Shown: positions 9,118 through 18,580, counted from the first letter of the stretch. The stretch: DNA of 64,000 bases from Desulfovibrio sp. JC010 (GCF_010470675.1 NZ_VOIQ01000003.1:62001-126000); one strand, 5' to 3'. The notes: a model not told the origin generated them from the letters alone. A program made the numbers and translations.

Positions 9118-11154
9118 CTAAAACTTTTTAAAATCCCCATCAGAGAAATTACTGCCCATGTCCAATGCCAGACCTGCCGAACCTTCGCTTTCAGCCTGCG
9201 GTGCGGTCTGTTTCTGTCCGGGAGCTGCGTGAGCGGCAGGCAGGGCGTGGGGAACGTGTGCATTGCCGTTGTTGTTAACCCTGAAGAAGCCCATGGTCTG
9301 CTGCAGTTCTTCTGCCTGACTGGAGAGTTCTTCGGAAGTGGAAGCCATTTCCTCAGAAGCGGAGGCATTCTGCTGGGTGACCTGATCAAGTTGCTGCACG
9401 GCTTTGTTGATCTGTTCTGCTCCGCTGAGCTGCTCGCTGCTTCCTGCGGTTATTTCCTGCACCAGTTCAGCGGTGCGTTTGATATCCGGCACCAGCTGGA
9501 CCAGCATCTCCCCTGCTTTTTCGGCCATATCCACTGTTCCGGTGGACAGGTCCCCGATTTCACGGGCCGCTTCACCACTGCGTTCGGCAAGCTTGCGTAC
9601 CTCTGCGGCTACAACGGCAAAGCCTTTGCCGTGTTCTCCTGCCCGGGCTGCTTCGATGGCGGCATTCAGGGCCAGGAGGTTGGTCTGGCGGGCGATTTCT
9701 TCAATGATGGAAATTTTTTCCGCAATATTTTTCATGGCGTCCACAGCCTGAGTTACCGCATCACCGCTTTCTTCGGCCTGCTGTGCGGACTGCACGGCAA
9801 TGGATTCAGTCTGCTGGGCGTTTTCTGCATTCTGGCGGATGTTAGCAGTCATTTGTTCCATAGAGGAGGATACTTCTTCCACATTGGCAGCCTGCTCTGT
9901 GGAGGCTTGTGAAAGTGATTCGGCGGTGGCGGAAAGTTCTTCGCTACCCGAGGCCACGTTTTCAGTGGCACTGCCCACTTCGGCTACTACCACGGAAAGA
10001 CGGTTAACCATGTTGTTCAAGGCGGCGGCAAGGATTCCTACCTCATCTTTCTGATCGATATCCAGTGTGCGGGTAAAGTCTCCCTGAGCCATGCGCTGTG
10101 CAAAACGGACGCCCATCTGAATGGGGCCGGTGATGGCTTTGGTCAGGATAAATGCGGTCAGCAGGCCGAGTATGAGGGCGATGAGTGCACCGCTGAAAAG
10201 CAGCGTGCTGGAAGTTTCAATCTGGACCAGCATTTTGGCTTTCTGGTCGGCACGTGCGGCACGGCACTGTGCGTCCGCACCCCTTGCCGCTTCAACCATG
10301 ATCTTTTCAGCTTCAACCTGTTGGGCCATGAGTCCGGTATAGTTATGGAAATTAGTGTAGTATCCGGAAATGGATTTAAGCACTCCTTCTACCTGCGCGA
10401 TATTGGCCGGGTTGATAAACCTTCGTTTGAGGTCCTGAATGAGTTTTTCAATCTGAACAATGTCATCCCTGACCATTTCCAGATATTTGGGGTCGGATGA
10501 GATTATGTATTCTTTTTCATTTTTGCGGGCGGTGATGAACCATTTGATGGCTCGGTTGGCATCGTCTGCCTTGGTCAGCTTGTCTTCGATGTCCTGCTGC
10601 CCTTTATTGTAAAGAGTGCTGATAGTTCCAAATTCAGACCTGCGGATTCCGGCTACTATTTTTTGGCGGGTGTTACTGAGGATGGAGTCCAGTTGTTCTT
10701 TCTGGTCTGAACGCACCTTTTCCAGTCCGGAAAGGGCGGTACGGGCCTCTGCCCGCATCAGCTCCATGGTTTCATCTCGTTTTTTGACCAGCTCCACATA
10801 ACCGGTAAAAGCATTGTTGTATTTATCCACGGCCGCGTTCAGTTCGGTCATCTGGTCATGATTGATTTTCTGGGAGAACTTTGTGTTTGTGGTTTTTACC
10901 TGCGACTTCAAGGTGCTGATCAACTCGGCGTGTTTTTTCAGGTAATCTTCTTCTGCCCGGAGCATGTAATTTTTTTCACTCATCCGGGTTTCAAGGATTA
11001 TACGGACCATGCGGTTGACATCATCAGCCTTATCAACCCTGTCTTCAATTCCACTCATACCGTCATAGCCAACATAGGCCATGGCAGCACTGAGAAAGAT
11101 CATGAGTGCGAAACTCAATCCCAATTTCATTGCCAGCTTCATGTTTTTAAACAT
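9118..11154 (-). CDS. Methyl-accepting chemotaxis protein
   Basis: This 678-residue transmembrane chemoreceptor has a first membrane span at residues 8-28. A largely helical sensor region of about 290 residues (helical-bundle type rather than Cache) follows, then a second span ([20 protein letters not shown]) and a HAMP domain. The signalling hairpin tip is [21 protein letters not shown]. The protein ends in DFKKF, which fits the x-[HFYW]-x-x-[HFYW] pattern of C-terminal pentapeptides that tether the methyltransferase CheR. The ATG has a Shine-Dalgarno AGGAGA. A TATAAT-like box lies at 11210-11215 on this strand. The ligand is unknown. Confidence 0.93.
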   Translation of the reverse strand: MFKNMKLAMKLGLSFALMIFLSAAMAYVGYDGMSGIEDRVDKADDVNRMVRIILETRMSEKNYMLRAEEDYLKKHAELISTLKSQVKTTNTKFSQKINHDQMTELNAAVDKYNNAFTGYVELVKKRDETMELMRAEARTALSGLEKVRSDQKEQLDSILSNTRQKIVAGIRRSEFGTISTLYNKGQQDIEDKLTKADDANRAIKWFITARKNEKEYIISSDPKYLEMVRDDIVQIEKLIQDLKRRFINPANIAQVEGVLKSISGYYTNFHNYTGLMAQQVEAEKIMVEAARGADAQCRAARADQKAKMLVQIETSSTLLFSGALIALILGLLTAFILTKAITGPIQMGVRFAQRMAQGDFTRTLDIDQKDEVGILAAALNNMVNRLSVVVAEVGSATENVASGSEELSATAESLSQASTEQAANVEEVSSSMEQMTANIRQNAENAQQTESIAVQSAQQAEESGDAVTQAVDAMKNIAEKISIIEEIARQTNLLALNAAIEAARAGEHGKGFAVVAAEVRKLAERSGEAAREIGDLSTGTVDMAEKAGEMLVQLVPDIKRTAELVQEITAGSSEQLSGAEQINKAVQQLDQVTQQNASASEEMASTSEELSSQAEELQQTMGFFRVNNNGNAHVPHALPAAHAAPGQKQTAPQAESEGSAGLALDMGSNFSDGDFKKF

Positions 11155-11420
11155 CAGAATCTCCTGGGTGTATGTGTTGTTATTACGTTATATATAAGTG
11201 TGCTGTTGTATTATATAACATATCCGGCTGATAGACTGGAAGGAAAATCCAAAGAAAATATTATTTTAAGAAAGAAATAATTTTAGTTATGTATTTTTTT
11301 AAAAAGTGGTCATTTTTCTATTGATCGAATAATCAATGAGCGTTAGAGAGCTCCATCAAATTCAAACAAAAGGTGATCTCACCATTTAATATTAAAAATT
11401 TTAACAGTGAGTGCAAAATC

Positions 11421-12020
11421 ATGCTCGCAACTTTCTTCCAAACCTATCTGAAACTTTTCTTTGTCCTGACCCCGTTTTTCGCCATCTCAGCCTTCCTGTC
11501 CCTGACACAGGAAATGACCCCAAGTGAGCGGAAGAAAACAGCTGTGAAGGTTACTGTGGCCGTTATTATCAGCTCTGTGGTTCTTTACCTCTATGGCCGT
11601 TACATCTTCGAGCTGTTCGGGATTACTCTTGATGCTTTCCGTATCGGTGCTGGGGCGGTGCTTTTTCTTTCAGCCCTGAATATGGTTAACGGCGGGGGCA
11701 AGAAGTTCGACGCCGGTAATGAGGATGACGATATTGCTGTGGTTCCCCTTGCCATACCCATTGTGGTCGGTCCCGGAACCATCGGTGCTCTGCTGGTCAT
11801 GGGTTCATCCGTGCAGGGGTATAAAGATATGGCTTTGGCCTGCGGTGCTCTTGTTGCTGCTGTATTAACAGTAGGAATTCTGTTATTTGTATCCTCAAGC
11901 CTCAAACGGCTGCTGGGAAGACGCGGTTTGAACATCATGAGCCGCTTGACCGGGCTGTTTGTCGCGTCCATCGCTGCCCAGATATTCTTTACCGGGGTGC
12001 GTAATTTCATGCTCAACTAG
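11421..12020 (+). CDS. MarC-family integral membrane protein
   Basis: This 199-residue polytopic protein has six predicted hydrophobic segments. Family hallmarks are FFVLTPFFAISAFLSLT near the N-terminus and PLAIPIVVGPGTIGALLV in the middle. It resembles the MarC/UPF0056 family, whose function is not settled. An in-frame GTG at 11373 would add 16 residues, but the ATG at 11421 begins the hydrophobic first helix where family members normally start. The small gene at 12046 follows 25 bases later and is probably co-transcribed. Confidence 0.88.
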   Translation: MLATFFQTYLKLFFVLTPFFAISAFLSLTQEMTPSERKKTAVKVTVAVIISSVVLYLYGRYIFELFGITLDAFRIGAGAVLFLSALNMVNGGGKKFDAGNEDDDIAVVPLAIPIVVGPGTIGALLVMGSSVQGYKDMALACGALVAAVLTVGILLFVSSSLKRLLGRRGLNIMSRLTGLFVASIAAQIFFTGVRNFMLN

Positions 12021-12045
12021 TTGTTTCTGAAAGGAGGATATGCAG

Positions 12046-12267
12046 ATGGCTGGAGCTAAAAAACTGACTGAAAAATTTCTGGTTGCATTGTTCAAGAGAG
12101 GCAAGGCTGAGTATCTGCCTCTGTCGTATTTGGAGATGGAAGGCGGCAAAGTCCTTGCGCCCGGCGAAATCGGTAAGATCAAAACAATGCTTGCCGATAT
12201 GGCGGGAAAAGGGATTTTTGAAGAAAAGAACGGTGAGTATAAGTTGCTTAGTGATCCGTTTGCGTAA
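12046..12267 (+). CDS. Small winged-helix-like hypothetical protein (73 aa)
   Basis: The product, MAGAKKLTEKFLVALFKRGKA and onward, is a short lysine-rich protein. A helix-helix-strand pattern (GEIGKIKTMLADMAGKGIFEEKNGEYKL) could be a small winged-helix fold, but no family is recognised. Two ATGs are possible. AAGGAGG at 12031-12037 is only 2 bases from ATG 12040 but 8 bases from ATG 12046, so the second is preferred. It follows the MarC gene and is closed by a strong terminator. Confidence 0.7.
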   Translation: MAGAKKLTEKFLVALFKRGKAEYLPLSYLEMEGGKVLAPGEIGKIKTMLADMAGKGIFEEKNGEYKLLSDPFA

Positions 12268-12280
12268 AAACAATTTTTTA

Positions 12281-12332
12281 TTTCAAAAAAAGAGGGGGAG
12301 ATGTGTACACATCTCCCCCTCTTTTTTTGAAA
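12281..12332. terminator. Bidirectional terminator, perfect 52-nt palindrome
   Basis: The sequence is a perfect inverted repeat with 26-base arms centred at 12306/12307 (GTGT|ACAC). The stem core AGAGGGGGAGATGTG is flanked by A7 on the left and T7 on the right. It serves both the small plus-strand gene ending at 12267 and the minus-strand phosphodiesterase ending at 12340. Confidence 0.95.
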
Positions 12333-12339
12333 TTACGTT

Positions 12340-12831
12340 TTAATCCACAGGCACGAAAGAGCATTCCATGTTTTGTTCGTTGTCTACTTCTACAAATGCT
12401 ACGCAGGGCGGGCGTTCGTCGCGGGGCGAGGTCAGGCTGCCGGGATTGAGCATCTGCACTCCGTTGACGATAGACCAGTCCTGAATATGGGTATGTCCGT
12501 AGCAGACGAGATCAAAGTCAGGTCCGAAGGAATCGGCTACATTGCGGGATACTTGTGAACGCGCTCCCCAGCCGTGGGCGATGCCTATGCGCAGGCCGTG
12601 GAAATTAACGGATTCCAGCGGCTGTATATGATCGGAAAGAACCCATTCATCGCAATTGCCCAGTGCGGCGTGGAAGTTGGGATGCTGGCAGAAGAACTGC
12701 CACATGGAAAAGGTGACCATGTCCCCGCAATGCAGGAGCAGGTCCGCATCTGCAAGGTACTTATTAAAAACCTCCGTGAGCCTTTGATCAGGCTCACGGA
12801 GGTGTGTGTCAGAGATAACTGCGATTTTCAC
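12340..12831 (-). CDS. YfcE/MJ0936-type metallophosphoesterase
   Basis: This 163-residue cytoplasmic phosphodiesterase of the calcineurin-like superfamily has the metal-ligand motifs in order: SDTH (residues 7-10), CGD (about 35-37), GNCDEW (about 58-63), AHGW and GHTH. It starts at a GTG 5 bases after the mlaA stop on the same strand, so it is the last gene of the mla operon. Relatives hydrolyse phosphodiesters, but the physiological substrate is generally unknown. A link to phospholipid turnover is only suggested by position. Confidence 0.85.
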   Translation of the reverse strand: MKIAVISDTHLREPDQRLTEVFNKYLADADLLLHCGDMVTFSMWQFFCQHPNFHAALGNCDEWVLSDHIQPLESVNFHGLRIGIAHGWGARSQVSRNVADSFGPDFDLVCYGHTHIQDWSIVNGVQMLNPGSLTSPRDERPPCVAFVEVDNEQNMECSFVPVD

Positions 12832-12836
12832 GGCAA

Positions 12837-13742
12837 TTATTTTTCGGGAACCGCATCCGGGTTGGTGGTCATCTGCGGTTTGGGTTTGTTGGGGTCAATC
12901 TTAGCATCCTGAACCTGCTTGGCGCGGTAGCTCAGGTAAGCATCCCTGAGGGCAAGGTAAGGATCAATGGAGCCTTCCTTGAGGGATTCGTATTCCCCGA
13001 TGTGGAATGAAAGTTTGTTGATCTGGTTGTACGCGCCTGCGGAGGCGGAGTAGTACCAGGGAATGCCGAACCACCAGAAGGGGTTGAGCGCGAAGGTATC
13101 GATCCCTACACCCACAGCGTCACGTACGGTGGAGGGGCCGAGGAAGGGCAGCACGAAGTACGGGCCGTTGGGAATGCCCCAGACTCCGAAAGTCTGGCCC
13201 ATGTCTTCTGCTCCCATGTACAGAGGCATGGTGGATTGTGCTTCACCGGCGACGTTACCGAGTCCGCCCATTCCGAAAATGGAGTTGGCGATGAATTTGG
13301 ATGTCTCGGCACCGGCAGTATAGAATTTACCCTGCAGAACACAGCTGGTGAAACGCACAGGGTAGAGGATATTCTGGAAAAAGTTGTTGGTCCATGTTCT
13401 GGGTCTTAAGGGCACCACGTACATGTAACCCTTGGTGATGGGCTTCATGATGTTGAAGTACAGGTAATCGTTGAACTTGAACATGGCCCGGTTATAGCCC
13501 TGCCACGGATCAGAAGCGGAAGCCGCCTCGTGATGCTCGGAGTCGCCCCACATATCTTCGCTGAATTCATCGTCAGCGTATTCTTCAGGATTGTTTTTGA
13601 CTTCGCCGATTACACCTGATGCCACTTGTGCGACCATCACCGGCTCAGTGCTTTCCGCTGACCGGACCTTGGAAGGAAAGGTCAGCAGGATAACTGCGAA
13701 CACCAGAAAGGCAAGGATGGTTGTGGAGTAGTTCCGGGTCAT
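12837..13742 (-). CDS. mlaA: MlaA (VacJ) outer-membrane phospholipid transport protein
   Basis: MlaA removes phospholipids from the outer leaflet of the outer membrane and passes them to MlaC. The 301-residue protein carries the VacJ core: DPWQGYNRAMFKFNDYLY, the PVTF-like NNFFQNILYPVRF region, and GPYFVLPFLGPSTVRDAVG near residue 200. The N-terminal signal segment (residues 8-28) lacks a lipobox cysteine. Unlike E. coli VacJ, it is therefore predicted to be a cleaved soluble or peripheral protein rather than a lipoprotein. It follows mlaC closely. Confidence 0.92.
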   Translation of the reverse strand: MTRNYSTTILAFLVFAVILLTFPSKVRSAESTEPVMVAQVASGVIGEVKNNPEEYADDEFSEDMWGDSEHHEAASASDPWQGYNRAMFKFNDYLYFNIMKPITKGYMYVVPLRPRTWTNNFFQNILYPVRFTSCVLQGKFYTAGAETSKFIANSIFGMGGLGNVAGEAQSTMPLYMGAEDMGQTFGVWGIPNGPYFVLPFLGPSTVRDAVGVGIDTFALNPFWWFGIPWYYSASAGAYNQINKLSFHIGEYESLKEGSIDPYLALRDAYLSYRAKQVQDAKIDPNKPKPQMTTNPDAVPEK

Positions 13743-13754
13743 GGTTGTTTTCCG

Positions 13755-14423
13755 TTATTTCTTGCCGTTTTCAGCTGCGGCTTTGGGGTTGAATTTCAAC
13801 TCTTCGCACTTCTTTTCAAGACGGTCAAAGAGATCTTTTTTGCTGGCGGCAAAAGTTTTATCGTTGGTGGTGTCAAGAATTCCGGAAAACTGGGTCCGGT
13901 AGTTTTTGACCAGGCTGACGCCTTCAATCTTTACATCATAAACATCCCATTCACCGTCTTTAAGTTTCATACGGTAGAAAACAGGAATATCCTGCTTGCC
14001 GGTCAGCAAGCGGGTATCTACTTGGGCGTATTTTCCCTTAATTATTGTCTCTTTGTCAAATGCGACTTTTTCACCGGAATAATCTTCGATTCTTGCGAGG
14101 TAGGTCTGCTCCAGCAGATCAGTGAAAAGGCCCACGAATCTTTCCTGTTCTTCGGGGGTGAACTGCAGCCACGGGCGGCCAACAGAGCGTTTGGAAAGCT
14201 CTTCAAAATTGAAGAAATCCTTTATGGTTTCGCGGATTTTGAGAATTTGATTTTCCCGCATCTCAGGGTTCCCCTTGTACTGGGGATCGTTGAGAATTTC
14301 GATTACTCCCTGAATCCCGGACCGCAGGCGGACCATGGGGGAGTTGTCAGCTGCCGCGAAACAGGTTCCGGCAAAGCTGGAAAGGAGCAGGGCGATGATA
14401 ATTATGGATAATGTTCTTTTCAT
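13755..14423 (-). CDS. mlaC: MlaC periplasmic phospholipid-binding protein
   Basis: MlaC shuttles phospholipid between MlaA and the inner-membrane MlaFED complex. From ATG 14423 the product is 222 residues with a clear signal peptide (MKRTLSIIIIALLLSSFAGTCFAAA). The Tol-Tol-Ttg2 domain follows (DFFNFEELSKRSVGRPW, KLKDGEWDVYDVKIEGVSLVKNYRTQF). A longer frame from 14465 or 14477 would place 14-18 polar residues before the signal peptide and overlap mlaD, so the internal start is preferred. No strong ribosome site is seen, and translation may be coupled to mlaD. Confidence 0.9.
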   Translation of the reverse strand: MKRTLSIIIIALLLSSFAGTCFAAADNSPMVRLRSGIQGVIEILNDPQYKGNPEMRENQILKIRETIKDFFNFEELSKRSVGRPWLQFTPEEQERFVGLFTDLLEQTYLARIEDYSGEKVAFDKETIIKGKYAQVDTRLLTGKQDIPVFYRMKLKDGEWDVYDVKIEGVSLVKNYRTQFSGILDTTNDKTFAASKKDLFDRLEKKCEELKFNPKAAAENGKK

Positions 14424-14457
14424 TTTTGAGAACCGATTATTTATTTGAGGTTGTTTT

Positions 14458-14922
14458 TTAGACATTGCCAAAAACATACTTACTGATCAAGTCTTCAATA
14501 TCAATTGCTGACTCAGTTTCAATTATAACTCCACCCGGTTCGATGGGATCACCCACTCCTCCGGGGGTTATCTTGATATATTTGTCGCCGATCAGTCCGC
14601 TGGTCTTAACCGAGGCAATGGCGTCGTCAGTAAGTTCTATGCGGTTTTCAATGCTCAGGGTCAGCACTGCTTTCTGCTTTTCCAGGTCAAGTTCGATTTT
14701 ATTCACCCGCCCGATGGGTACACCCATCATTTCCACCGGGGAATTGACCCGCAGCCCGGTGATGTCGTTGAAGCTGGCCTGCACATGGTAATGGTCATCG
14801 GCAAACACATGGACGTCACCAAGTTTTACACTCATATATATAATACAGAGTAAACCGAGAAAGACGAAGATGCCGACCGCTGTTTCTTTAGGATATTTTT
14901 TCATGCCGAAGTCCATATGCAT
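14458..14922 (-). CDS. mlaD: MlaD, MCE-domain substrate-binding subunit
   Basis: This 154-residue inner-membrane-anchored MCE protein forms the periplasmic lipid channel of the MlaFEDB transporter. It has one N-terminal membrane helix (AVGIFVFLGLLCIIYMSV). The MCE domain starts at about residue 40 with INDITGLRV-type sequence (FNDITGLRVNSPVEMMGVPIGRV) and later SGLIGDKYIKI. The ATG directly follows the mlaF stop. An in-frame ATG at 14904 is a possible alternative start. The length equals that of short MlaD proteins. Confidence 0.92.
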   Translation of the reverse strand: MHMDFGMKKYPKETAVGIFVFLGLLCIIYMSVKLGDVHVFADDHYHVQASFNDITGLRVNSPVEMMGVPIGRVNKIELDLEKQKAVLTLSIENRIELTDDAIASVKTSGLIGDKYIKITPGGVGDPIEPGGVIIETESAIDIEDLISKYVFGNV

Positions 14923-15762
14923 TTAATTGCTGTTCAAATCGCCAATGTATTTGGCGCAATCCATTTTCATTACTGCAGGATCAAGGGGGGCCATGGTCAG
15001 ACGGGGGGCTTCCCGTTTTTCGCCTTCACGATCCAGAAACTGTCTTAAATAGGGATCTTCCGTAGCTACAAGCTCTTCTTTGTGTCCCTTGAAAAGTGTT
15101 TTTCCTTCACCGAGCACTACAACGTAGTCGGCAATGGTTTCCATGCTGGCCAGATCATGGCTGACAACGACGATGGTCATGTCGAATCGTTCTTTGAGTT
15201 CCAGCAGCAGCCCGTCCAGCTCAGCCGAGTTGATGGGATCAAGTCCGGATGTCGGCTCGTCGCAGAAGAGGATGTCCGGGTCCATGACCATGGCCCGGGC
15301 CAGTCCGGCTCTTTTGCGCATGCCGCCTGAAAGTTCGTTGGGATAATAATCCATGAATTCTTCAAGACCCACGAGACTGAGCTTTGCTTTGACCACCTCG
15401 TAGATTTCAGGCTGCTTAAGTCTGGTGTGCTCACGCAAAGGCAGGGCCACGTTGTCGAACAGGTTCAGGGCACCGAGCAGTGCGCCGTCCTGAAAGAGAA
15501 CACCGATGCGCTGCTTGAGGCAGCGGAATGCCTTGCGTTTGAGTTCGTAAATATTGTGCCTGCCAAGATAAACAGCTCCATCCATGGGAGTGTTCAGCTT
15601 GAGGATGTTCTTAAGCAGGGTTGATTTGCCGCATCCGGAACGTCCGAGAATGACCGAAATTCCCCCGCCGGGAAGGGTGGCGTTGATATTTGATACCACC
15701 GGCGTGTCGTCATAGCCGATGGTCAGGTTCTCGATTTTAATATCAGGTGCTGTGCTGCTCAT
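14923..15762 (-). CDS. mlaF: MlaF, ATP-binding subunit of phospholipid ABC transporter
   Basis: This 279-residue ABC ATPase powers the Mla transporter. Visible motifs are Walker A GRSGCGKSTLLK, the Q-loop region FQDGALLGALNLFDNVALPL, signature LSGGMRKRAGLARA, and Walker B DPDILFCDEPTSGLDP followed by a switch histidine (VVSHDL). It lies 9 bases downstream of mlaE and abuts mlaD. Confidence 0.95.
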   Translation of the reverse strand: MSSTAPDIKIENLTIGYDDTPVVSNINATLPGGGISVILGRSGCGKSTLLKNILKLNTPMDGAVYLGRHNIYELKRKAFRCLKQRIGVLFQDGALLGALNLFDNVALPLREHTRLKQPEIYEVVKAKLSLVGLEEFMDYYPNELSGGMRKRAGLARAMVMDPDILFCDEPTSGLDPINSAELDGLLLELKERFDMTIVVVSHDLASMETIADYVVVLGEGKTLFKGHKEELVATEDPYLRQFLDREGEKREAPRLTMAPLDPAVMKMDCAKYIGDLNSN

Positions 15763-15771
15763 CAGGTCCCT

Positions 15772-16584
15772 CTAGAGAAGTATGGAGGTTATGATGTAGT
15801 CGGCCACGAGGACCAGCACACAGGACATGACTACAGCGGTTGTTGTTGCCTGACTCACGCCTTCGGGGCCTTTGCCGTCTTTGCGGTGGTGGGTGAAATA
15901 ACCCTGAAAGCAGCATACGGTACAGACCAGCACAGCAAAAACAAGGGATTTGTTGAATCCGGCGGAAATATCGTCCCAGCCCAGGGCTGTGTGCACCCGG
16001 TGCCAGTATACTCCGGAATTACCGCCCAGCAGTGAGACTCCGGTCATGTAGCCGCCTGCAATGCCGATCAGGTCGAAAAGGGCGGTCAGTATGGGAAAGG
16101 AAATAAGCGATGCCAGCAGCTTGGGGCTGACCAGATAGCTCATAGGGTTGATGTCCATGAGCTCAAGGGCGTCAATCTGTTCGGAAATACGCATGACCCC
16201 GATTTCAGCGGTCATGGAAGACCCGGCGCGTCCGGTGAGCATGATGGCGGTGAGTACCGGACCTAGTTCACGGACCAGAGAAAGGGCCACTGCTGCGCCC
16301 AGGAAACCGTCGGAGCCGAATTTGGATAACGCATACTGGGTCTGGAGACCGACAACCATGCCCGTAAAAAGCCCGATCAGGGAGATGACAGTAAGAGATT
16401 TTACTCCGATGAAGTAAAGTTCTTTTACCGTTTTTTGGAAGATTCCCAGAGAACTGAATACGTGAAAAATGCCGTCCAGCAGGAAAATGAACATGGCACC
16501 TGCTTCGGAGAGCAGGTGCATACAGTATTTACCCAGCAGGTTTAAGGGCAGGAGCATTTTGTTTTCGGATTCAGCTTGGGACAT
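15772..16584 (-). CDS. mlaE: MlaE, permease of phospholipid ABC transporter
   Basis: This 270-residue membrane protein is the permease of the Mla complex. Conserved family segments are LFTGMVVGLQTQYALSKFG, LGPVLTAIMLTGRAGSSMTAEIGVMRISEQIDALELM and the final SCVLVLVADYIITSILL. It is the first gene of the minus-strand mlaE-F-D-C-A-phosphodiesterase operon. The operon has no MlaB STAS gene. Upstream (16585-16741) there is only AT-rich sequence with no clear Shine-Dalgarno for the chosen ATG. Confidence 0.95.
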   Translation of the reverse strand: MSQAESENKMLLPLNLLGKYCMHLLSEAGAMFIFLLDGIFHVFSSLGIFQKTVKELYFIGVKSLTVISLIGLFTGMVVGLQTQYALSKFGSDGFLGAAVALSLVRELGPVLTAIMLTGRAGSSMTAEIGVMRISEQIDALELMDINPMSYLVSPKLLASLISFPILTALFDLIGIAGGYMTGVSLLGGNSGVYWHRVHTALGWDDISAGFNKSLVFAVLVCTVCCFQGYFTHHRKDGKGPEGVSQATTTAVVMSCVLVLVADYIITSILL

Positions 16585-16741
16585 GGTCGTTTTATATATA
16601 AATTCTGTATAAAAAAGTTAATTCAGTAGTTACTCAGCCTAAACCGTCCACTTAGCACAGTGATCAGGAAAATAAAAGAGTGAAAAGCCTGTAACGGCAG
16701 TAATTTCATTGACCGGGTGAGTTTTTACCCGCAAACTTTTA

Positions 16742-17359
16742 TCAATCCTCATCATCAAGGCCGTTTTTGTTCTCCCACCAGCTTGGCGGAGGGCCGAGAT
16801 ACCACCAGTCCTTGTGGTCAGTTTCAGCTATTTTATCGGCCAATTGCTGTCCTTCTTCAGTGCGCAGCCGTTTTAAGGCCGATTCCAGCCATTTTCCTGC
16901 ATAGGGGTTGCCCATGTCCAGCTCTTCCTTGAGATTGAGAATGAAGTCAAGCTGGTCTGCATCCTGAGCCAGTTTTGATTCAAGGGTCTCACACTCTTCC
17001 AGTTCCTCCCAGTGGGGGAAAATTTTGTCTTCCAGCCCGGTTCCGGCCAATGTGTGGCGCAGAGCCCGGTCCCGGTAGCTGCGGTTATAGATACGGTTTA
17101 CGTAGTTGAAGTCCCCGGTGCGGGCTTCATGCAGGTCATGGAACAAACACATGAATACTGTACGGGCCATATCCGCTCCGGCCATGTCGGCCAGTACGTA
17201 ACCAAGTACCGCCACCCGGTAGGAGTGGTCGGCTACGGATTCGGAACCAGTGCCTAAGAACTGGTATCCGGTACGCGGGGTTTTGCGCAGCATGCCGACC
17301 TCAAAGAGGAAATCGGCAAGTCTGGTCATCTTGTCGCGGTTTTTAAGGTTTTTCATCAT
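16742..17359 (-). CDS. HD-domain hydrolase, HDDC2/YfbR-like
   Basis: This 205-residue metal-dependent phosphohydrolase has the HD signature in order: ESVADHSYRVAVLGY (first His), FHDLHEARTGD (His-Asp pair plus the family's E-A-x-x-G-D) and DADQLDFIL (last Asp). This matches 5'-deoxynucleotidase-like HDDC2 proteins. It ends with an acidic, Trp-rich tail (WWYLGPPPSWWENKN). It lies 36 bases downstream of argJ on the same strand and is probably co-transcribed. The substrate is likely a nucleoside monophosphate by family analogy. Confidence 0.82.
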   Translation of the reverse strand: MMKNLKNRDKMTRLADFLFEVGMLRKTPRTGYQFLGTGSESVADHSYRVAVLGYVLADMAGADMARTVFMCLFHDLHEARTGDFNYVNRIYNRSYRDRALRHTLAGTGLEDKIFPHWEELEECETLESKLAQDADQLDFILNLKEELDMGNPYAGKWLESALKRLRTEEGQQLADKIAETDHKDWWYLGPPPSWWENKNGLDDED

Positions 17360-17395
17360 ATAAATATCTGGTTCTGACAGGGGATTGTGAAATTA

Positions 17396-18580
17396 TTATG
17401 ACCTGTAGTCGGCATTGATGCTGATATATTCGCGGGTCAGGTCGGACGCCTGAAGCAGGGATGATCCTTTGCCGTCGCCGAGGGTGATGTTAACCTGAAC
17501 ATCCTGTTTGCGCATGATCGGTTCCAGTAGGGCGTCCATGTCGCCTTCCACAGGCTTACCTTTTTCAAAGACCACGATTTTGCCGAAACTTAAGGTCAGC
17601 TTTTCGGGATCAAACTCAGCTCCGCTGCGGCCTGCTGCGGCGACAATGCGGCCCCAGTTGGGGTCTTCGCCGAAGAGTGCAGTCTTGACCAGCGGAGAGT
17701 TGCCCACAGCCCGGACGATAAGCTGCGCATCTTCATCAGATGCCGCTCCGGTCACATTGATGTGCATGACTTTGGTTCCGCCTTCGGCATCCTGAACAAT
17801 CATGTAGGAAAGCTGCTGGCAGATATCCAGAAGCAGGGCTTCGATGGCATCTTTTATGTGATCATTGTCAGCCTTCACACCGGAAGCACCGTTGGCAAAG
17901 GCCATGACCGTATCATTGGTGCTGGTGTCTCCGTCTACTGTGACACAGTTGAAGCTTTTGTCGATGCAGCGGCGCAGGGCTTCCTGCCACCACAGGGGAT
18001 CGACTTCCGCATCGCAGGTCACAAAGCCGAGCATGGTGGCCATGTCCGGGGAAATCATGCCTGCTCCTTTACACATGCCGAGTATGCGCACGGGCTTGCC
18101 GTCACAGATGATTTCACCCCAGGCCAGTTTAGGAAATTTGTCCGTGGTCATGATCGCTTTGGCGGCCTTGACCGGGTCATTGTCGGACAGTGCTTTTTTC
18201 AGCCTGGGTGCTGCTTCGCGCCATCTGTCCATATTGAAACGGGGGCCGATGACTCCGGTGGATGCGGGCAGCAGGTCCCGGTCACTGATGGAAAGATATT
18301 TGGCTGCCAGTACAAGGCTTTCCCTGCAGTCTTCAATTCCTTCAGCCCCGGTGCAGGCATTGGCCAGCCCGGCATTGATAATGGCTCCGCGCACAATTTG
18401 TGATTCAGCCAGAATCTCTTTACCCACGGTCACCGGAGCGGCCTGAAATTTATTTTTTGTGAAAACGGCTGCGCCCACAGCGGGGACATCACTGATTATC
18501 AGGGCCAGATCATTGCGGCCGCTGTATTTGAATCCGGCTTCAAGAGCTGCGAATTTATATCCTTGGGGGATTTGAAGCAT
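17396..18580 (-). CDS. argJ: ArgJ, glutamate N-acetyltransferase / ornithine acetyltransferase
   Basis: ArgJ transfers acetyl from N-acetylornithine to glutamate in cyclic arginine synthesis, and often also uses acetyl-CoA. The 394-residue proenzyme has the autocleavage site Ala-Thr in SPDMATMLGF. Thr182 becomes the nucleophile at the new N-terminus of the beta chain. Other conserved pieces are GVIGPRFNMDRW, KGAGMISPDM and EDPNWGRI. The length is typical (about 390-410). It is transcribed with the HD hydrolase downstream. Confidence 0.96.
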   Translation of the reverse strand: MLQIPQGYKFAALEAGFKYSGRNDLALIISDVPAVGAAVFTKNKFQAAPVTVGKEILAESQIVRGAIINAGLANACTGAEGIEDCRESLVLAAKYLSISDRDLLPASTGVIGPRFNMDRWREAAPRLKKALSDNDPVKAAKAIMTTDKFPKLAWGEIICDGKPVRILGMCKGAGMISPDMATMLGFVTCDAEVDPLWWQEALRRCIDKSFNCVTVDGDTSTNDTVMAFANGASGVKADNDHIKDAIEALLLDICQQLSYMIVQDAEGGTKVMHINVTGAASDEDAQLIVRAVGNSPLVKTALFGEDPNWGRIVAAAGRSGAEFDPEKLTLSFGKIVVFEKGKPVEGDMDALLEPIMRKQDVQVNITLGDGKGSSLLQASDLTREYISINADYRS

